Assembly (NCBI GenBank): GCA_009760855.2 | Contig: WPIO01000095.1 | Location: forward strand, 1,025,001-1,089,000 | DNA: 64,000 nucleotides | Direction: 5' to 3' | From: Cristatella mucedo | Taxonomy: Eukaryota > Bryozoa > Phylactolaemata > Cristatellidae | In this document: in pieces, positions 45,009 to 56,795 of the stretch | Numbering within the stretch: position 1 is the stretch's first letter | How the letters are laid out: every line of letters starts with the position of its first letter | Program-made: the position numbers and the translations under genes | The notes under the pieces: model-generated | The model's input: only the letters and a program-made list of their open reading frames with translations | Databases searched by the model: none | What the model was told of the DNA's origin: nothing

Positions 45009-45542
45009 TTTGCGACTTGCAAATCCCTGTCCTTTGTTCCGATTCCCATGGTCTCGGAGTTCTTCAGATAGGGAAGGTTTCTCACGATGCACTTACGTCT
45101 GTATTTGCCGACTTGCTTGTCGTTTGCAGGAGAGACTACGGAGAGAGCCTTCATCCACTCGTGGGGGTGGGGGGCAACCGTCAACCACCTCTCTGCTGCC
45201 GACCAGCTGATCATGGTGACCTTGTGTCATGCACGTTATCCACTAACTTGTCATGAGACAGCTCATAGAATATGTTAAGTGTCAATTTTCGGAGTAGCGA
45301 TTTACTCTGGCTTCAAGCTGTTTGTGCACTCTCGTGCATACACCTGAATGACGACACGTCCTAATCGTGTCTCCGCATCTGCGACGACTGAAAGTCACTT
45401 CATCTTGAATGCCAGAATTGCAAGAAATTGCAGCCACTGCAAGAAATATGAAAAATCCAGGTGGATTCATGTGTTTCTTTTGCCAATGCACACACAGGTA
45501 CACCACTCTTTCCCAAGCCAGAAAAGCTCGTGCTTTGTCGTC

Positions 45543-45544
<2 letters not shown>

Positions 45545-45593
<49 letters not shown>
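45545..45593. repeat. (CT)n microsatellite
   Basis: A perfect CT run of about 24 units. Confidence 0.97.
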
Positions 45594-45594
<1 letters not shown>

Positions 45595-45887
45595 GTCTCG
45601 TGTCTAAAGTCGAAGCAGAAAGGCCGGGGAATACTGGCTTAAATTGCATAAGCTCTGCCGTCAGCAGTAAGCCGATCTCGTGCTTGAGCACTAGTGCACG
45701 GCCTGTGCAGCATACGACTCCACCTGCCGAGCCCGACGAGTCCTGCGAGCAGACGTGATTGGGGCCGGGCATCGACGTGGCACATTGTCTAGCGTTTGCA
45801 TTCGATTAGCCCCTTTGCTGCTCACTTCAGACGTCCACATCCTCTTTGATTGTCTTGTATAGCAGATTGGTTTTCTGCCACCGTGCT

Positions 45888-46045
45888 GGTTCGGCCCAGT
45901 GGTTAAGGTGCTTCTCTCCCCCCCCCCCCCCCGACCACGGTCTGACCGAGGTCGTGGGCTCGAGCCCGGTGGCATACGTGAAGCACCTGAATAGAGACCA
46001 AGTTCTCTTAGGGTGCTGTACAAATGAATTATATTTTTTATTCAT
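45888..46045 (+). mobile_element. Family B SINE with a 16-bp poly-C run
   Basis: ggttcggcccagtggttaag, poly-C, ggtctgaccgaggtcgtggg, ctcgagcccggtggcatacg and tgaagcacctgaatagagac are followed by gttctcttagggtgctgtac and aaatgaattatat. It is full length. The poly-C is an expansion in the variable loop. Confidence 0.92.
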
Positions 46046-47961
46046 ACCTCTTAGTAAACAAAATTAAAAAAACACGGTCCAACCCTAGTAAGACATCCTC
46101 TCTGGGCTATTCGAGTTTTGCTCCTTGCTTCCCCCCAATGTCAACCTCCAAGCCTCGCATGCTCGCACTTGCCATCGCTTGTCGCCGCCACCGATCCAGC
46201 ATTCCTCGTGATGATGATGCATGCTTGTACCATTATTTTCTCCATGAGCTAAGCCTTGCGGCCACCGCTAGCGTGACAGGCTGCAACGCTTCATTCTCAG
46301 TGTTATGCCAGATATGCTGCGAGTGCTAGCTGTGCTGTAGTATTATGGGACTTCTACAGGCTGCCTTGCATGCCGTCGACCCAGGCCAAAATTTTGCTCC
46401 CGAGCGAGTGCCAACCGGCGAAATTCGTCAGAGGAGCAAGTGCCAGTTACTTCAGGCGATTATTCCATATAAAGTTTGGCTAGAAGAAAAGAGAGGAAGT
46501 GCGTTCGAGCTTGTCCCGCGTCCTTGTTTTTTTAGACATGTGACACGAAAGACCCCTTCGTTGGGGCATTAGCAGACGATTGACATTAGAGGCCCGTGCA
46601 CCGGCTCAGCGCTGGCCATACGTAGCAAGGCTGCCTGTTGGTCACGGAGAGAACCAGCTGCACATGGCAGCGCCTGGTGCTGGCAGGTGCGATCGTGGCA
46701 GGATCGGTGCAAATCCATAGGCTTTTTTGTTTCCAACTTTTGTCAGATTTTTGCCACATTCTTGCTGAATCTCTGATGTTATGCTACTTTTTTGTAAAGA
46801 GCTGTGACTTTGCACGTGCAGATGTTAGCTCAAGACGCAGAAGGTGCTAGTCACTTCGCAGGATGCTTAACTGTCGGCCAAGGCAGACACAATTTTGCTA
46901 TTTTGGTCAGTCAGACCACTTTACGCTCAGCTCTTCCACGAATGGGTGCTCGGCAAGTGGGAGCCTGCTGGTGAGGTTTGTGGCGCGGGCCGGTAGCTTG
47001 TCCTGCCCCAGGTGTGGCTGCGCCACCGCAGCCTAGCTTTTTTTTATATGGATGACTGTGCTGCAAGGGACAAAGCGATCTCTTGGCACTGCGCTCTTGC
47101 AAAATACATGGCCAGTCGTGGCCCTTGCAACCAATGCCCGCATGGCTCCTCTGTGGTTAAGCGAGCACATGCTACTTGCGATGCGCTCGTTCGGCTGCTC
47201 TATTGCTTGCCACAGCTCTGGGGCAGAGCGTTTTTTGCTTAGCTCGCGTCGTGTGCGTGCGTGATTCTCGTATCTCAAGCATCGTGTACCTCTTTTACTC
47301 ACGGCTTTGCGGAGCGAAGCAACCTCGGGAGAGCAGCGAGTCGCCGATTTGCCGCCGAACTAGAGATGCCGGGTTCAAGCCCGGCAGATCTACCCACAAG
47401 TCCGATGCTCTGATCACACAGCAACTCTTTGGCTCTGCATTTTTTCAAATCTATGCCAGCCCCTCATCGCCAGGGAGGTTCGCTTTTATGAAGTCTCGTG
47501 CAGTCATCGCAACCTGCCGGGGGGGGGGGGAGGGGGTTTGGGGGAGATTCTGTGCGGAGCCACTCGGCGACACCCCTTACCAGAGCAGGACCACTGGGCG
47601 ACGCAACGGCTGGGTGGTAGCCGAGGTCAAGGTTTTGCTGTGGTGTGCTCAGCACCCCCTTGTGTGTTATGCTGCCTTTAATAATTCTGCCCCTAGCCGT
47701 AGTGCCGAGTTTGAAGCTTGGATAGTGAATCAGCATTTTGCTCATATTATACTCATTTGGCAGGTGCCTGATTAAGATCTGTAAGGGGGAGGCACCCGTG
47801 AATTGTGACACTAGCGAACACTGTCCTCTAGCTGGAAAGCAGTGCCAGCTTCGCTAGCAACACTACCGGCTCCCTCAAGGGTCTTCTCCCATTGTGCGCC
47901 ACTTTCGATGTATGGATAGATGGAGAGATAAATCGATAGATTACTAGATATTCAGATATAA

Positions 47962-48073
<112 letters not shown>

Positions 48074-48462
48074 GAAGACGAAGAAGCAAAAGGCTTCTTG
48101 TCCCTTGTAGTACTTAACTGAGCTCAGGCTTGCAGCTTGCTTGGACCTTTTTGTTAACTCTTTTGCTATTGGTGTAGACTCTCGGTTTTCTTCAATGTAG
48201 CCCGAACAGAGTGGCTTCGGCATCTCACCTACCGCCACGCCACTGTAAGCGTGAGCGGACACAGCCAGCCTCGATGCCATAAGCAGGGAGCATACTGTAC
48301 TGCCGGAGCAGCTGCATCTACGCTGCCTGGATGAAACCTGCTGCTGCTGGCATATCCGGTGGCATTACAAACTGGCTCACCGGAGAAGAGCAGCTGGGTG
48401 TACAGCTTGTTGCTAGCAGCAAATTGGATTGGATGAGGTGCAGATTTCAACGCTGGTAGCAA

Positions 48463-48523
48463 TATGCTCGGTCCTGCCCCTGACAGAGCACATGGTATGC
48501 TCGGTCCTGCCCCTGACAGAGGC
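48463..48523. repeat. 33-bp tandem duplication
   Basis: tatgctcggtcctgcccctg, then acagag, is repeated with a 33-bp period (48463 and 48496). Confidence 0.95.
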
Positions 48524-48819
48524 CACAGCAGGCGAAGATGACAAGCACTGCGTTTTCCTCACAGGCAGCTCTAAATGTACGTGGCTGCACTCAGGGAGGC
48601 CATGCCTCATTTCTTCGAGCATTCGCAATCTTCATTCACCCATGTAAGGTTAGGAAGTCAGCAACAGTGTGCCGGCAAATGCCAACTGTCAGAAGCAATC
48701 GTCGAAATCAGCTTTCAGCCTTTGAAAGACTATGCAATGGCATATTGACCTAGATTCTACTAGTGCCCGGCCCGTGCGAGAGTGAACGCTAACATCTAGA
48801 TAGCTGCTCCTGCTGCTTG

Positions 48820-48903
48820 ATGCACTGCATCCTTTGCCTGCTGCCTCAGCTGATCGCGGCGGCTGCTGTGCTGTGCTGCTGTGCTGTGCTGCTGCCTCCG
48901 TCG
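48820..48903 (+). CDS. Candidate orphan signal-peptide exon
   Basis: ATG at 48820 opens MHCILCLLPQLIAAAAVLCC followed by CAVLLPPS, a long hydrophobic core, then a consensus donor TCG|gtgagc in phase 0. No partner exon was found downstream before the convergent gene. The Leu/Ala/Cys content partly reflects a local ctgtgctg repeat, so it may be chance. Confidence 0.25.
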
Positions 48904-49099
48904 GTGAGCACTCTACTTACTACTCTTGTGCAGCCCCCCTTCGAAAGAGACTGGTGGGTCAGGCCGGCAGCCCACTCTGCCCGGCAGTAGTAGTGGGACC
49001 GGCTTACTTTTTTGGCATCTGCTTGCGTTTTTGCTCCGACATGGAAGCTTTCTGGCAGAGCTATGGGCTTTGCTGTGTGGGATTGCTGCCTAAGCTTAC

Positions 49100-49165
49100 C
49101 CGAATTATATCAACAGCTGTAGGACATTTATATTTCACCCTGAGAAAACTTAATCCTTTGCTAGG
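49100..49165 (-). repeat. LINE/SINE tail fragment
   Basis: gacatttatatttcaccctg, agaaaacttaatcctttgct and aggcactttatgtttgctgg are a reversed LINE tail. Confidence 0.65.
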
Positions 49166-49324
49166 CACTTTATGTTTGCTGGTAAGGAAGCAAGTCGATT
49201 TTTTTTGGGTGCAATGCACCGAGCTCATAAGCAGACGAAGAACGTATATAGAGATATAACGAGAATAAGCAGAGAGCAGTACACCCTCATTCAGACCAGT
49301 AGCTATACGTGGGTGCCAGCTTGC

Positions 49325-49475
49325 CTCTGAGTCTGTGCCCAGGAGGTAAGGTTCTTGCTCTTCACTACCTAGGCCGTGGGTTCTGCAGTGAGCGATTTTT
49401 TATCTTCCTTTGCAAGCGGTGGTGATAGCTGAAAAGGCTCTTCTTCCGCTATGTAAATGAGGCTGTTAACTTGGT
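49325..49475 (+). mobile_element. Family A SINE
   Basis: gtctgtgcccaggaggtaag, gccgtgggttctgcagtgag, gcaagcggtggtgatagctg, aaaaggctcttcttccgcta and tgtaaatgaggctgttaac lie in order. The B box has lost a few bases. Confidence 0.87.
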
Positions 49476-50399
49476 TCAGCAAGTGCTGTGACGAACAGAT
49501 ATGACACAGTCCTGTTTATAGGCTGGACATTTTTTATGTAAATTAGGTTCTGTTCAAACTGCAGTTTGACCTATGACCTTCAAAGAATAGGGTTAGATTA
49601 GTCAATCGGGCCTGTGGCTGGTGGCGGAAGAAGATTGCAGTGGGAAAATTGGCTCATTCTACTGAACAGAGAAAGTTTGCATGGCAGAGGATCCGCCTAG
49701 CTCTGTCTAGACGCCGGACGTGGCTAGTGGCTAGCTCGTAAGGCTGCCGTTCAAAGAACGGCACAGCGGAGCACCTCCGAACAAGTAAGTTGTTCATTCG
49801 ATGCTTTTGTTAATTTTATGTTGGTACCTTTGTGCTTACTGAGTAGTGGTTGCTCGCGAGTATTGTTGGTGATACCCATTTTTGGAGGATCGCTAAATAT
49901 ATTGGAGTTTCTTTGCGAAAATGCATCGGCAATAGTTGGGACCACGTTGTCGATAGTTAAGGGGGTTTTAACGAGCTTCAGCATTGAACGATCGCTATTT
50001 TTCCTTACCTAATTGTAATGTCCTTATTTAGGTTGTTATACAAATGTCTTATTATTATTCTGTGAGCTACACTTATTTGTATAGTCTTTAGCCGAATCGC
50101 TAAATACGACTGCTTAGCTAGATGGGTCGTCAACGCGTCGTCCCTTATTGATGACTTGGACCACACTTTCTTAATATATGGTCATCTATGTGCACAGTTT
50201 GTTATGCGAACTTTCCCAGTAACCGATGTTGGTGTGCCAGAATGTGCACGTTTTAATAGTTGCGAATTCGAGCTTGAATGGCTGCAGGCATGCGTTACTG
50301 GGTTCGTGTCGCTGCAGCTGCTCGCGGTTGATGGGCGTTTTTAGAGCGCTTGATATTTGGCTATGGGGAGACCGCAGGAATCTGTTTTCCCGATAAACT

Positions 50400-51120
50400 A
50401 CTACAACGGCTTTGACAAAGGTCCATGTCGGACCGGGGAAGATTGAGAGGGTTTGGAGGTGGAAGTTGCTGGAGGTTGGGCAAGTGCTTGGAGAAGGGTC
50501 CGATTGTACCCTAGAGTAGGCGGACACACTGACATTCGATATGTCGGGCTGGGCGTCGCTTTGCCCCGGAAGGGCAAAGCCTGGGGTCAGCTCCCAGAGG
50601 CCCGAGAACCAGAACTTAGGCGGAAGCTCTCGGTGATTGCGGACGTCTGCTCCGTCTACCCAAGAGTACTCAGCTTGTCGGGTCTTGGACGGCGTACGCT
50701 TGTACTGGTGGGACGGAAGCCGGCGACGGTGTGACTATGGAAGCCGACTGAGAACTAACACGTTTGTTCGCGCTTCGTCACCTCGCGCCCCGGTAGTTTA
50801 CCTTGTATAAGGACCTTCCCCTGTAGACTTGTTTAGTTTCCCCCTGTATAGTGCATGCGTGTGTCGTATATGAAGTGTTGCGTACCCGGTCGATCACCCG
50901 TGAACCGCTGTTTTTGGAGGGCCCGCGTAACGACCAAGAACAGACATAGACAGTAGGGAGGCCCTAGTGGGAATAGGCTTGCACCCGTGAACTCGGCTAC
51001 ACGTTAAAGCCTTGATATAGGAGGTAAGGTGTGCAGGGGATTACTCAATAGGTCGAGAGCTTGGCGGTACGGAGGAGGCGTCACTAGGGGGATTTTATGA
51101 GGATGGGTGGGTGAAAAGCT
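50400..51120 (+). other. GC-rich LTR-like patch (tentative)
   Basis: The composition differs from the surroundings. There is a TATA-like tataagg at about 50816 inside a promoter-like stretch. A 93-codon open frame ends at about 50734, next to tgtgactatgg. The layout (open frame, then TG.., then TATA) resembles the 3' end of an LTR element, but no LTR pair, gag/pol motif or target duplication was seen. It could also be unrelated. Confidence 0.2.
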
Positions 51121-51304
51121 TTTCGAAATGGTTCCAGGCAGTCATTTTCGAGGTGCCAAGTGACAGTTTCTTATTTAACCTATTGAAGAAAGCAAAACCA
51201 TAGTTCTTGCTAAAGCAGACCCTTAGAAGCTCTTACAAGTTAACAGGCCTTGGAAATTCCACCGCGATTTGACATTCAGAGATTCCTTTGAAGCTTTCTC
51301 ACAT

Positions 51305-51455
51305 ATATAAATAATTTCTATAATTCAATTGCATAGCTCCCCAAGAGTACTTAATCTCTATTCAGGCGCTTCACATATGCCTCGGGGTTCGAGCCCACGA
51401 CCTCAGCCAGGCCTTGGTCGGGGCGAGCACCTTAACCGCTGGACCAAACCAGCAC
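51305..51455 (-). mobile_element. Family B SINE, full length
   Basis: The plus strand has ataattcaattgcatagctc, cccaagagtacttaatctct, the B box ggttcgagcccacgacc, 'ggccttggtcggggcgagca' and ccttaaccgctggaccaaac. It is one of the cleanest copies. Confidence 0.92.
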
Positions 51456-52201
51456 TTGAATACGTACAACACACCAAATTTTATTGTGCAAGTCGTCCAC
51501 CGCTCCTCCAATTCCACTGGAAACGCTGTTTCTTTATTCCACAATAATTGCGCAGTCCCTCGGTAGTCCTGTCTGCGTTCGTCCGGCCCTTCAGTGTGGC
51601 GAGTATAGTAAAGCCAAGCCATTTAGCGAGGTCCGAAAAGCCGACACTTCAGCATGCATGCACAATGACACCCCGTCTAGGCACTCACACGAGCGACTCA
51701 GCTGGCTGGTAGCCGTGAGTGCAATATTCATTCGTAATTAGTATTTATTACTTTAAAAGTGCATCGCAGGAATTCGCTTTGCTTTTCGGCCCGAGAAAGC
51801 AAAATTAAAAATCAAGGCCCGCCTGCAGCAAACTACTGCATATCGGATGTAGTAATGGCAGACTTGAGGTCTTTTTATTTGGTAAAATGTCGGGTGGTGT
51901 TAGGGCATTCTTGAGGCCAGCAGCCTACTTCTCTGTAGCAAGCACGTGCCAGCGAGCGTCTTGCTATACACTCGCTATATTGCTACCCGCGAGACGCAAG
52001 CTTTGATGTGGCACAGACGGCGCCATTAAATAGCGGCAGCAAAGTCCGTGCAAGCGCTTGCTGTCCGTCGGCAGACGATCAATAGTTGGTGCAGGCGAGC
52101 GACGGCCGCAGGTGTCTCCACTCGTCCGAAAGTAGCGATCGTTGAGAGACCGCAGAAGGCAAGCCCTAAGAGGCTGCTGAAGCGGACCAACTTAAAGCCC
52201 C

Positions 52202-52353
52202 TTACTTGGACTCGGAGGAGAACGTCTGGGGTACGAAGCCTTTGATCACTGGTGGCAGATTGGAGCCCCGGAACTTGATGAGGAGCGCCAGCGTGATGAA
52301 TGCGGCCAAGATGCCCACAATGAGGAATGCGACTGCCAGACCGGCTGCGGCAC
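52202..52353 (-). CDS. Membrane protein, last exon (TM helix and tail)
   Basis: The acceptor is cgacgtttcag|, phase 1, and the stop TAA is at 52202-52204. It encodes AAAGLAVAFLIVGILAAFIT then LALLIKFRG, a clear single-pass helix followed by a ~20-residue tail (SNLPPVIKGFVPQTFSSESK). The first codon is completed by the G ending the previous exon. The high GC of this exon produces long antisense frames that should be ignored. Confidence 0.92.
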
Positions 52354-53408
52354 CTGAAACGTCGAGAGCGGCGGCGGCGGCGGCGAGTGAAGGTGAGAGC
52401 CGCAGCCGATGCATGCATCGCTACTCAGACGATGCGCTCACACGCGCTTTGCCACCCCGCCCCTCGACTACCGGCATCCGGTGCGTAGGCACAGCCAGCA
52501 GTTGATTGCTTGGACTTTCCGTGTCAGCGTGACGTATCGGAGGCGGAAGCTGTTTAGGCCGCCTCCCCTCTTGGTGCTTGGAGGGGGGATGAGCTATAGC
52601 CTGACAGCTGTGCACGGGCTTGCTCGATCGATTTAGGAATCGTCGCGTCCTGGCTGCCAAAGACCCCCTAACTACAAGCAATCACGTTGCACGTTTACAG
52701 GCGAACCTTATTCCAGGTTTCCGAGCTAGTAGCGTCTGGCAAAACAACTTGGCAATCTTCCGTGAAATCAAGAAATTCTTGTAGCTGCTTAAGTGAAGCA
52801 AGACCGGGAATTAGTAACATTCGAGCAAGAAATCTTTTTTTAAATAGCCACTGCAAGAACACCTAAAAAAACCGTCGACAATACGTCCACTGCATTTAGG
52901 TTTAGCCTCTTGTGTTATCGTATGGCAATATGTTAACGAACGGCTAAAGACACTTAAGTAACTTATTAAGGTTGCCTTTATTCATTTTAAGTTCATTTCA
53001 TGGTCCCATCCCGGCCTGTAAAAAAGAGGCGTACTGCAAACTTGTCGGAGCTGGAGGCTACCGCTCTTGGTCGTCCGGTCGTAGACGGAGGCTTTAGGCC
53101 ACGTTTCGGTCCGGCTAGCTGCCTTACTTCTCATCGCCTCCGGGCCATCAGCATACACAACTAGCCTTGACACTGGATGGCCGCTAGCAGCCGGCCGAGT
53201 ATATGCCAGGCAGAAGCCGAGCAACAACCGAGCGGCAGCCGATAACAAAGGCAAGCATCAGGGACTCACGCATAAACCCATAGACTAGAATGGTCACTGC
53301 CGAATGCTCCTGAATCGTCTCACGAATGTTAATTGGAAGACCTATCGCTTAAAAGCCTGTCCAACCCCAGGGCGGAAGCAATGCGTGCAGGGAAATGCTG
53401 ACACTGAC

Positions 53409-53490
53409 CTGAGTCCAAACTGATATCGGTCATCACGATTGTATCATCAGAGGTGACAAAGCTTCCTTTGATTGCTTTCAAGGATATCAG
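53409..53490 (-). CDS. Membrane protein, penultimate exon
   Basis: The acceptor is ctcttcttgcag| and the donor is TCAG|gtcagt, phase 0 to 1, 27 codons plus one base. It reads LISLKAIKGSFVTSDDTIVM then TDISLDS, juxtamembrane sequence just before the TM helix. Confidence 0.88.
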
Positions 53491-53663
53491 CTGCAAGAAG
53501 AGACACAAAGGTGCTTTTTGTCGTCTAATAGGAGCGGGTTGGTTTCAAACGCAACGGCTGCGCTAGCAAGCACTTTGTGTATTCGAGCGATTCGGACTCG
53601 AGGACGCTGTGTCAAAAAGTATACAGGCGAAGTTTCACCGTCTTTGGTTCGTACATTGTTTAC

Positions 53664-53849
53664 GTTGGTGACGTCTGCCTCGATGACTAGGCTCTCCGAG
53701 TCGATCGCGCTTCGTAGTAGGGCGATGACGTCTTCCGTCGGGAGGATTGCCTTTTTCCGATCGCAGTCGTCGCAGAGGTTTGAAAGCTCCAGAGGTGGTG
53801 GATCCAAAAACTGGAACTCCACTACGATCTCGTCGTTGGAGTTTCTGAC
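53664..53849 (-). CDS. Membrane protein exon, alpha/beta module
   Basis: The acceptor is cacgtcaccag| and the donor is AAC|gtaaac, phase 0 to 0, 62 codons. It reads NDEIVVEFQFLDPPPLELSN, then CDDCDRKKAILPTEDVIALL and RSAIDSESLVIEADV. The strand, CxxC, then helix-strand order resembles SEA-like ectodomain modules, but this is only a pattern resemblance. The frame continues beyond the donor, but the phase match supports the donor given. Confidence 0.9.
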
Positions 53850-53957
53850 CTGGTGACGTGTGAGCCATCGATTGTTCGGCAGGAAAAGAGCCGGGGCTTG
53901 TTTTAGCTAGTCGGCAGACAGATCGAATGAGCAGAGCAGCGCCCTCGCTCCACGTAC

Positions 53958-54067
53958 CATGAGTTGGCTGAACCGCAACGGGGAAGAAGCCGTGTAGCCC
54001 ATCAGCGATAGCAGGGTCAGGTATCTAAACAGATTTCGGTTCTTCTCCACTATGCCGGAATAGCTGC
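53958..54067 (-). CDS. Membrane protein exon
   Basis: The acceptor is cttacgttttag| and the donor is ATG|gtacgt, phase 1 to 0. It reads SYSGIVEKNRNLFRYLTLLS then LMGYTASSPLRFSQLM. The first Gly codon is split with the upstream exon, making FKVQGSY. In-frame sequence upstream of the acceptor is intronic. Confidence 0.86.
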
Positions 54068-55439
54068 CTAAAACGTAAGCACGCATCAGGAACAGAACGC
54101 ATGGAACAGAGATGCTGATAGCTCTTGCAGCTAAGGATAATTCCAACGCCTTATTCTCAACACCTCGGCGTACTTTTGTGTGCGAAAGAGTAGGGCCCGG
54201 ATCAAGCTAAACCTAGCATTGGAATAACGTTACCAAGGTGACGGCTGAGCGATTTAATTTGGTGAGCTGTAAGGGACTGCAGCCATCGAAATGGAAATCT
54301 TCCGGGTTAATCCAGCGATGGCGCACCGCAGAAGCAGCTTCGGCGGCTATTGTAGCCAGATAGACGAGTTTTGAGCTAGATTTGTTTTGAGCCAGATTTG
54401 TTATCGGGGATTCGCTAATCGGTGATTTGGTATTTAGTAACCGCTAATTCACCTTGAACCGCTTTTAGTAGGCGGCATCTGCCCGCCGAAACGTAGCAAG
54501 TTTAATGTGTACATTCATAGCAGTTCATTCTCTCGTCTATCTCTCACGCTAATTACGCGTTTTAGGATTTACCGAAGCTACACAGGAGTGGTTCTCACGG
54601 TTTGCTGCTCGTGGAATATTCCTTCTCTAGCTAGGCCGCGAAAAAGCAACATGCAATTGCATGCATGCCGCTCTGAACCCAATGAGCATACCGTAAATGC
54701 CACTTGAGATAAAGAGAATATTTAGGCCTTGGGAGCATCGCTTGAGCAGCTGGGGTGAGAGGGAATCGAGTGAGCATTTGGGCCCGGTGGTCATCAAGTG
54801 AGCTTTTGGCCTAATTAAAATAATCAAGGGAGTACAGATCGCTAAACATATTCTTTCTAAAGATCATAGCTTATGCGTGAATAGAGCCTCTGTAATCATT
54901 TTAATAAAAACGTGACGGATAGACACGCAGAAAAAAACAAAGCTGTACATATTGCTTGCCACTTATCTCCTATATCTCATACTGCCATAGTTATCTCTAA
55001 CTTATAGCGGAATAGGAATGACATTTCAAAGCAAAAGCCGACCATCATATCGGTCTTGTCTGCCGGTTAAACTTGAGTCATTTGTGGCACGGAGTTGATG
55101 CAGACAGACAGACAGACAGGGTGGGCGCTATAATATAGCGAGGACAAGGTCAGGCGCAGCTTGGTATTGCTGCCTTCTAGCTTCTCTTTTTTCCTGCTCA
55201 ATGTTGAACGTGCAATGACCTTTACCAAGAATTCACACTGCTCTCCGCTGCTAGTTCTGTAGCATTCGATGCAGCGGAATTACGTGGCTGTTGCCTTTGT
55301 GACGCAGAAAGTGACGAAGAAGTGACGCAGAAACGGCCTACATGCACATCTATCGCCGAGCTATGTAGAGCAGGGCTTTTCGTATTCCTTTAGCTACTCA
55401 ATAGCTTACACAGGGTAAGGATTATGAGTACAATCTTAC

Positions 55440-55569
55440 CTTGCACTTTAAACTTCATGTACGTCTTTTGGCTTTCGCTGTAGCACTGACCTATTCGGAA
55501 TCTGTCTATGTCAGGCTCACTTTCATCGAAGTCGATAATGTTATACTGCTGCAAGACTTTATTTTCATC
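55440..55569 (-). CDS. Membrane protein exon
   Basis: The acceptor is ttaccttttag| and the donor is CAAG|gtaaga, phase 0 to 1, 43 codons plus one base. It reads DENKVLQQYNIIDFDESEPD, then IDRFRIGQCYSESQKTYMKF and KVQ. It is acidic, with a single Cys, and has an extracellular strand-rich look. Confidence 0.88.
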
Positions 55570-55608
55570 CTAAAAGGTAATAGTGAACGTTAGAACGGCA
55601 AAAGTAAC

Positions 55609-55651
55609 ATGTTCGAGTATCAACGGCGTCAGCGAATATGACCACGATATT
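55609..55651 (-). CDS. Membrane protein micro-exon (43 bp)
   Basis: The acceptor is taaatattttag| and the donor is CAT|gttact (weak), phase 2 to 0. It reads ISWSYSLTPLILEH and exactly bridges the phase 2 end of 57034-57094 and the phase 0 start of 55440-55569. The intron to the next exon is only 39 bp. The wording parallels KISRTWNFSTPALVN in the exon at 59428. Confidence 0.55.
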
Positions 55652-56024
55652 CTAAAATATTTAACAGCAATCACTAACGTCACACTTCTAACTTGTAATT
55701 AATCCCTTTTTGATCGACCCCTCCAGCTGGGCTTAATATTCTGAGGCCCCCCAGAGATTCGGCAGCACGGTTTGCACCAAAAAGAGGTGCTGCTGCAAGG
55801 GGCGAACTTGACCAAATAGTGTCTACTTTTGCCCACCTTCATAGAAAACCTTTAGCGTGCGGGTGCGACGTAAAGCACCGATACGTACGCAATCCCATTG
55901 AGCACTTGTAGACAATGAGCTAATGCTTGAATTGGATATGCGATTCTGATCTGCACTCTCTGTTCATTTTACTTTTTTTCTATCCGGTGAACTTAGTCTG
56001 GACTCTTGTCTGTTGAGCGTGCTA

Positions 56025-56140
56025 CCACTAACCGTTAGATCGTGCTTCCTTTGCAGCAAATGTAAAGTGCCTAGAAAGAGATTTATGAGTGTGGTATATA
56101 AAATGTATAATAATTATAATAATTATTATTATTATCACAA
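56025..56140 (+). repeat. LINE 3' tail
   Basis: gtgctaccactaaccgttag, gcaaatgtaaagtgcctaga and aagagatttatgagtgtgg are followed by ATA/ATT-rich simple sequence. It lies in an intron of the minus-strand gene. Confidence 0.85.
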
Positions 56141-56664
56141 GAGGCCAGTGACTATTTTTTGAGCTAGGAAAAAACAAGGCAGAGTTTCGCCATACTAAGT
56201 TAGAGCTAGAGCTTCGCTGAACGCCTTCCGCTGAGCGCTGCAATGCAGAACGCCCACTGCAATGCTGGCCCGATAAATCAACGCACTATGGCGATCAAGA
56301 TTAAACCTCAGATATTTTAGAGTTCCACGGATTTCTGACCAAAAATATTTCACCATAGCATATGATTTGCACGAGTTATGAATATCTGTAACAAATTGTG
56401 TATGCTACTACCTTAGTTTTCATACCGGGTGCAAAAACATGAGCAGCGACCCTGTTTTGCAGTATCTAGGGCAATTTACGACATGCAGTGTATTAGTAAT
56501 AATTCTCAAAAGATATTATTTTGTATTACATAAGACCAGGTTTAACAAATGCGCCAAGTGTTCCGCTTACTAATAATGTATCTAAACAACCTTATTGGGC
56601 ATTCTTTCAGCAATAATGCAGAGTTTTTAGCACACTATTCTATAGCCTGCACAATCATATATAT

Positions 56665-56795
56665 ATATATATAATTAATTTGTATAGCGCCCCAAGAGAA
56701 CTTAATCTCTATCCAGGCGCTTCGCATATGCCACGGCGCTCGAGCCCACGGCCTCAGCCAGACCTTGGTCGGGGCGAGCACCTTAACCGCTGAAA
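56665..56795 (-). mobile_element. Family B SINE
   Basis: The plus strand has attaatttgtatagcgcccc, aagagaacttaatctctatc, caggcgcttcgcatatgcca, a B box gctcgagccc and gagcaccttaaccgctg. It is intronic and precedes a short (AT)n-type run in reverse order. Confidence 0.9.

Noticed and set aside
47370..47395. Possible tRNA T-arm (gccgggttcaagcccggc)
   Set aside because: The stem-loop does not have canonical T-arm geometry (six-base loop), and no A box, D arm or acceptor stem could be built around it.
47179..47775. 199-codon + strand open frame, the longest in the window after the Tyr/His repeat frames
   Set aside because: It starts at a non-ATG codon, crosses a poly-G run and SINE-poor intergenic DNA, and shows no domain, TM or splice support.
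52026..52418. 130-codon minus frame and 99-codon plus frame over the TM exon
   Set aside because: They are GC-rich out-of-frame shadows of the real last exon (52202-52353).
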